A stretch of DNA of 24,301 nt from Phialocephala subalpina (lineage: Eukaryota > Ascomycota > Leotiomycetes > Helotiales > Mollisiaceae): contig FJOG01000012.1 in the NCBI GenBank assembly GCA_900073065.1, positions 1,402,051 through 1,426,351 on the forward strand. The letters are read 5' to 3'. Under the pieces are notes generated by a model. That model worked only from the letters and a program-made list of their open reading frames with translations, searched no databases and was not told the DNA's origin. Made by a program: the position numbers and the translations under genes. Position 1 is the first letter of the stretch. The number at the start of each line of letters is the position of its first letter. Shown piece by piece: positions 20,117 to 24,301 of the stretch.

Positions 20117-21299
20117 GCCTCCAATTCCCCATCGTGTGTTGCATTTCATCCGGGTTCCACGTCCGATGACATTAGAACTGAACCCGACTGGAGCTCAGGG
20201 CACGAGCATCATGTCGGATCCATCAATCGTCAGAGACGAGCCCCTGAATTGACTCACTCCGGTAATAAACGGGAAAAGGACTCGGATCCAAACAAGGATA
20301 TCGAAGTCAAGAAAGCGGGCGAGAAATACGATGAGTTCGGGCACGAGGCTGAACAAGGAAAGGTGGTCAACTTTCGAGGTGTCATCGATGCTCAAGAAAA
20401 TCTGCATCTGAAAAGACCTCATGGTCATTCTGAGGGGTGAAGATATGTTCTCAATACGAGCGAGGGCTGGGCCCAAAACACTGAAGAGTGGCTTGCGAAC
20501 CTTGAGCGAGAACAGAAACAGAAGGAAGCAAAGAAAAAGCAATCGGAAGAGAAGCAACCCGAGGTCAACGGCGACCAAAAGATATGTGAAAAGCAAGACC
20601 AGAAGGGCGATGACGGTGTTCAGCAAGAGGACGAGTGGAAACAAGAGTCTGGCGAAGTTAAGCATCATGACGCGTACGGAACTGGAAGCAACGCAGACAA
20701 CGAAGAGTCGAGTGGCAATGAGAACGAGAAGTCCGAGTACGAAAAGATTCGAGAGAAATATTTACCCCAAGAAATCGCCCTCCTCCTTTCGCTTCAGCAC
20801 GAAAAAGATTACATCTCCAACCTGAAACGGAATAACGGCAAAGCGAAAATCCCAGTCAGTCATGCTAACCCTCTTGTTTCTATCGACGAAGCAGACTAGT
20901 TTAGTCCTAACAATTGGATCCCGAATCATTAAATTTGATCCGGCTCACTGAAAAGGTAGGCCATCTCCTCTATCATGAGCGCAGATTTGACATCGACAGC
21001 GTCCATTAAACGGAGAGCCAAAGCTTCAGCCTCTCTTTGAAGCTGGTCTCATCACACCGAATAAGCTCCACTATGTTCGAAACCATGGGGCGGTATCCCA
21101 TCTTCTCTGGGAGGTTCACAAGCTCGATTTCCAAGGACTGAAGCCGGACCAGAAGCTGGAGCTCACGATGGACCATTGTTGAGCGTTTGCATACGATCAA
21201 CATTCCGGTAACGCTTGCATGCGACGACAATTGGAGAAGGAATTGAACATGCTTAAGCGCTCGAAAGGATTCAACTGGGGAAGAACTGGTGCTGTAGTT
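20117..21299 (+). pseudogene. Truncated nitrate reductase pseudogene (N-terminus and start of the molybdopterin domain)
   Basis: Family-specific segments can be read in order: CVAFHPGSTSDDIRTEPDWS, SSGHEHHVGSINRQRRAPEL, VVNFRG, then EG-stop-RYVLNTSEGW, a Lys/Glu-rich linker, NNWIPNH, LIRLTEK, FEAGLITPNKLHYVRNHGAV, LLWEVHKLD, INIPVTLACD and NMLKRSKGFNWG. These match the acidic N-terminal extension and the Mo-cofactor domain of fungal NAD(P)H-nitrate reductase, including the HYVRNHG motif and the Cys of LAC that ligates molybdenum in the family. Lesions are TGA at 20438-20440 where Trp is expected, TAG at 20897-20899, and frameshifts near 20930, 21175 and 21235. A 44-bp intron (20956-20999, GTAGGC to GACAG) is still readable. 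Similarity ends near 21300; the dimerisation, cytochrome b5 and FAD/NAD domains are absent. This copy cannot make an enzyme. Confidence 0.85.
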
Positions 21300-21690
21300 C
21301 GGTCATCTCAGTTTTGTTTGTGGAGGCCTTATCACGGGTTCAAGGATGGTTGCCTCTTCCTCTGTTCAGCATACGCGTTCTTGCCCTTAAACTTCCAAGT
21401 GGACCTTCTCATTCTCCATTATCCACGCGTTGCTTCTGTAATCCGCGGTGAGATGCCATGCACAAGGATTCTTTTGGTGTTAAAACATGCATGTTCCCTT
21501 TATCGCATTGTTCACGATACTCCGTTTGTCTGGATTCACGCGCTTGTGTGCAGCTCAAAGGAGAGGATGGTATATATTCCCAGAGATCAGCATCTCTTCC
21601 TGCCGTTCTTTCCTTCGCCCACGATCGAAATCATGGTCAGGGTTAAGCCTGGTATCCGTGTTACCTCGTTTTGAAATTCCAACTTCAACC
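21300..21690 (+). promoter_or_regulatory. 5' region of the P-loop kinase gene
   Basis: These 391 bases lie between the end of nitrate reductase similarity and the chosen kinase start. The kinase frame is open upstream to 21487, and other frames contain ATGs, so upstream starts are possible in the transcript. No similarity to known motifs was seen in the extension. CTTCAACCATGG at the start gives a strong initiation context. Confidence 0.4.
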
Positions 21691-22332
21691 ATGGCAACTG
21701 CCGCTTGGCCTACATGGCCTGATGATGAATTCTCGCCCGGAAACCTCTCTGATTCTAACGGTAAGGGCGTCATCATCGGTCTTTACGGCATCGCAGGATC
21801 CGGTAAGAGCTACATTCTCAAGCATCTTCGGGAGAAACTGGGAACCAATTACTTCGCGTTCTATGAACGCTCGGAAGTCATTGCAGGTCTTGTTCATGGC
21901 GGTCTCGAGAAGTTCAAGACGTTGAAGTATGAGGACCAGGACAATGTCCGTCGAGCAGCCATCAACAAGATTCAGAACGACTGCCGCACCAACCAAAAGG
22001 CTGGAGTTATTACGGGACATTTCATGTTATGGAATGAGACAGCCAGAGCATTCTCGTCAGTTATGACCGATCGTGATCTTGAGGTGTATACCCACATTCT
22101 CTACCTTGGCATTCCTCCCGAGACCATTGCACAACAAAGTAAAGACGACAAGGAGAGAAATCGACCAGAAGTACTACTCGAGGACTTACAGCACTGGCAA
22201 ATTTCTGAGGAAACACAACTGCGGAAGAAATGTCTTGATCGTGGCATCATGTTCTCGAAGGTGTCGGCTGGTCAATACCCTACGATGGAAAATCATGTTA
22301 CGAACATGATCCGCGACTTCATGAGCCATTGA
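21691..22332 (+). CDS. P-loop kinase-like protein (AAA_33/nucleotide-kinase type), N-terminal part of a split tri-domain gene
   Basis: 213 residues from the ATG at 21691. It is preferred over upstream in-frame ATGs because of its context (CAACCATGG) and because the P-loop then lies near the N-terminus. Walker A is GIAGSGKS (33-40), preceded by a beta strand VIIGLY. ITGHFMLW is a likely second strand, and DDKERNRPE resembles an arginine-bearing lid. The fold suggests ATP-dependent phosphoryl transfer; the substrate is unknown. The TGA at 22330-22332 is followed, in the same frame, by 12 bases and the ATG of the HAD/UPRTase protein. In many filamentous fungi kinase, HAD and UPRTase-like domains form one polypeptide, so this is best seen as its N-terminal third, cut off by a single stop codon. 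Confidence 0.8.
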   Translation: MATAAWPTWPDDEFSPGNLSDSNGKGVIIGLYGIAGSGKSYILKHLREKLGTNYFAFYERSEVIAGLVHGGLEKFKTLKYEDQDNVRRAAINKIQNDCRTNQKAGVITGHFMLWNETARAFSSVMTDRDLEVYTHILYLGIPPETIAQQSKDDKERNRPEVLLEDLQHWQISEETQLRKKCLDRGIMFSKVSAGQYPTMENHVTNMIRDFMSH

Positions 22333-22344
22333 GAACCAGTCAAT

Positions 22345-23763
22345 ATGTCGAGGGCTATTCGGAGACTGAATATGGACCTTGCGAAGGATCCCGAGTATTC
22401 GCAGCTGCAGACCATGTTGGTGATGGATGCCGACAGGACATTGGCTGCGGTAGATACTGGCACGTTGTTCTGGCAGGCTGTTCCAAAGTCCCGCCTTCCA
22501 GATGGTTCTCGTGATCCCCTCAAACGACTGTTCCAAGGCTCAACTGCCTACTCGTATGCCGCCTTTCGCCAAGCAGCTCTACTGTACGAAGAAGTTGCCA
22601 GCCATCAAGAATTCGATGAGTTCTGCGCTCAGGTGGCAGCAAAAGTTACCATACATCTAGAGTTCATCGACCTCCTACGACGTTTCGCAAAAATCCCACA
22701 GGTTGGCGCTGTTGTTGTAACATGCGGTCTCCGTCTCGTGTGGGAAAAGGTGTTGAAATTGGCAGGGCTATACAATACTGTGAATATCATCGGTGGTGGT
22801 CGTATCTCCGATGGATTCGTCGTTACCCCTATAGTCAAGGCTGCGATTGTCAAGTCCTTGCAGAATGACCATCGCTTGTATGTTTGGGCGTTCGGAGACA
22901 GTCCGGTCGGCTTGCAAATGTTGGCAGAGGCAAACCAAGCCATTGTTGTTGTTGTGGAGGAGCACATCAGGAGCAAGACCATGGACAGTGAGTTGAAGGG
23001 CGCCGTCTCTAATGGTCTTTGGGCGCGCCAGGTATTGCTGCCGACCAATGCCACTCCCCGTCTCGACGCATTTCAACTCCCTCTAATTCGATTTCAAGAC
23101 CAACCGTTCCTCAATTGCGTCATGAACCTTCGACATACTGGTATTAAGGTACTCGTTGCCGAAAAGGAGGCAGCCAAATTACTCACGACACCAACCAGGG
23201 ATGCAGCTATAGTGGGTCCACCGCTTCGCGAGGCCCATCGGCAGGTGGGACAGTACTTGGCGACCCAGTATGCTGCTGGTATCATCGGTCTCGAAGAATA
23301 CTCCATCGCTCACGCCCAAGGTCGTCCGACAACGGGTCATCGCCTTCTTCACGAAGAACGAACATCGATTGTGGCCATCATGCGTGGTGGAGAGCCCATG
23401 GCCTTCGGAGTCAACGACGCCTTTCCACTTGCGTCTTTCATTCATGCCAATTGTCCCGATGATCTTACACCCGAGCATCTGAAGCGCCAACATACTATCA
23501 TTCTTGTCGACTCGGTCGTCAACGATGGGAAGACGATTGTGGACTTTGTTGAGCATGTTAGGAATCTCAAGCCCGATGTTCGTATCGTCATTGTTGCAGG
23601 AGTTGTTCGGCGGGAGTGCATTTCTGAAGGCGGTGTTGTCCACGATATCACACCTCGTGGACGTTTGACTTTGGTTGCGCTTCGTATCTCGGACAACAAG
23701 TTTACTGCTTACCGCTTGGCTGATACTGGCAATAGTTTGTTTAATACTACACATTTGGATTAG
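22345..23763 (+). CDS. HAD-family phosphatase plus uracil phosphoribosyltransferase-like protein
   Basis: 472 residues. Residues about 20-215 form a HAD (PSPase-like) domain: motif I MDADRT (Asp28, Asp30), motif II VTCG (125-128), a Lys in VKAAIVK and motif IV FGDSPVGLQML (183-193), which lacks the usual second Asp. Residues about 265-472 form a UPRTase-like domain with IMRGGEPMAFG (345-355), the PRPP-binding loop ILVDSVVNDGKT (386-397) and the terminal TGNSLFNTTHLD; the last departs from the family's GNRLFNT-type end at one residue. UPRTase makes UMP from uracil and PRPP; whether this divergent member does so is unknown. There is no intron and no other damage. The ATG has A at -3 (GTCAATATG), but the preceding in-frame ORF ends only 12 bases upstream, so independent translation would need reinitiation, readthrough or a separate transcript. 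Confidence 0.85.
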   Translation: MSRAIRRLNMDLAKDPEYSQLQTMLVMDADRTLAAVDTGTLFWQAVPKSRLPDGSRDPLKRLFQGSTAYSYAAFRQAALLYEEVASHQEFDEFCAQVAAKVTIHLEFIDLLRRFAKIPQVGAVVVTCGLRLVWEKVLKLAGLYNTVNIIGGGRISDGFVVTPIVKAAIVKSLQNDHRLYVWAFGDSPVGLQMLAEANQAIVVVVEEHIRSKTMDSELKGAVSNGLWARQVLLPTNATPRLDAFQLPLIRFQDQPFLNCVMNLRHTGIKVLVAEKEAAKLLTTPTRDAAIVGPPLREAHRQVGQYLATQYAAGIIGLEEYSIAHAQGRPTTGHRLLHEERTSIVAIMRGGEPMAFGVNDAFPLASFIHANCPDDLTPEHLKRQHTIILVDSVVNDGKTIVDFVEHVRNLKPDVRIVIVAGVVRRECISEGGVVHDITPRGRLTLVALRISDNKFTAYRLADTGNSLFNTTHLD

Positions 23764-24301
23764 CAGAGGTGACGGATACTTGGCAAGAACAGAAGCCTGG
23801 GTAGAGGTTGCGCTCGCTATCTGGGGCTCAAAAGCAACAGATGGCATAGCCTGGTTGGATAATAGAATGAGACATAGAGTAGGAGCCTAATTTTGGAACG
23901 CAGATACTCTCAAGTCTGCTCAGATATCCATGGGGGCAACAGTAGAGAGTGACGGGCAGCCTTTGTCTGAACCTCACCGCATCTTTTCGGTCGCGTGTCT
24001 TGGCTGTTGAGCAGCCTCGAGGAGCAAGTGCATCTTCGGTCTGGGCTTTCTTCTTTCTAGTCTAGCCCCAGCGCCTCGAAATCGCTTTTCGGACGTTGCA
24101 ATTCCGATTATTGGGAAGAATTTGCCTGGGAATGGAGATTCTGTGCACTCAGAATTCCAAAGTTCGATCTTGGACAATGTCCTCTGCGGCTGACACTTCA
24201 TCTGTTTTCGAGTTCACATGAGATTGAATGATAAAAATGTCCAGTCTTTTGGTGTTGTCAAGATTATATTGTAGCCTACACCTGTGGCACGAAGGTCGCT
24301 C
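23764..24301. other. 3' flank, nothing recognised
   Basis: This is sequence downstream of the HAD/UPRTase stop. Short open frames on both strands (to 23890 on the plus, 23974-24201 on the minus) show no motifs. No RNA gene is seen. The window ends before any further gene can be identified. Confidence 0.4.

Noticed and set aside
20438..20440. RIP as the cause of the TGA in the nitrate reductase relic
   Set aside because: If TGG became TGA, the mutated C on the other strand lay in CpC, not CpA, so the change does not carry the usual RIP context.
22250..22360. An intron that would remove the TGA between the kinase and HAD/UPRTase parts
   Set aside because: The best GT-AG pair (about 43 bp, donor GTTACG) is weak and shifts the frame.
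23179..23847. 222-codon minus-strand frame opposite the UPRTase domain
   Set aside because: It lies entirely antisense to a protein with clear HAD and phosphoribosyltransferase motifs and has no motifs itself; it is a shadow frame.
1..24301. tRNA, rRNA, CRISPR arrays and prokaryotic operon features
   Set aside because: No tRNA B-box/cloverleaf or rRNA-like sequence was found by eye, there are no regularly spaced repeats, and the gene structure is eukaryotic.

Overview
The window looks like nuclear DNA from a filamentous ascomycete (Pezizomycotina; a Leotiomycete is my best guess, but only a guess). The support is: genes with short introns (44-147 bp) that have GTAWGT-like donors and CTAAC/CTGAC-like branch sites; fungal-type families (heme-thiolate chloroperoxidase, secreted SMP-30-like propeller, SRPK-like kinase, BTB protein, PigL_N/STAND-type N-terminal domain, kinase-HAD-UPRTase architecture); and an AT-rich block in which most surviving C residues sit in CpG, as expected after repeat-induced point mutation (RIP).

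Layout. 1-2073 holds no convincing gene. 2074-3012 (+) is an unrecognised gene relic with in-frame stops. 3577-4528 (-) is a complete three-exon chloroperoxidase, followed on the same strand by a secreted beta-propeller protein (5189-6205). 6206-7217 carries a strong palindrome and a C-rich tandem repeat. 7218-8600 (-) is an SRPK-like protein kinase with one intron. 8701-9640 is the AT-rich, RIP-like block, and 9641-11376 has no convincing gene. 11377-13625 (-) is a broken PigL_N-type gene with a frameshift, an in-frame stop and a 921-bp insertion (11764-12684) that has 14-bp inverted ends and a GATC duplication. 13941-14739 (-) is a BTB protein, divergent from a START-like (SRPBCC) protein at 15073-15682 (+). 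15683-17485 is gene-poor. 17486-18706 (-) is a 406-residue disordered protein of unknown function. 20117-21299 (+) is a decayed 5' fragment of a nitrate reductase gene. 21691-23763 (+) encodes a P-loop kinase-like protein and, in the same frame after one TGA, a HAD/uracil-phosphoribosyltransferase-like protein.

The genes do not form one pathway. The chloroperoxidase and the secreted propeller are the only adjacent pair that could plausibly act together, in oxidative or secondary metabolism, and that is inference. The window mixes intact genes with decaying ones: a truncated nitrate reductase, a transposon-interrupted PigL_N gene, RIP-like DNA, and a tri-domain nucleotide-salvage-like gene split by a single stop. 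The most informative observations are that split reading frame and the insertion whose removal restores the host frame.

Gene models with introns were built by eye from splice signals and family motifs; none has transcript support here.
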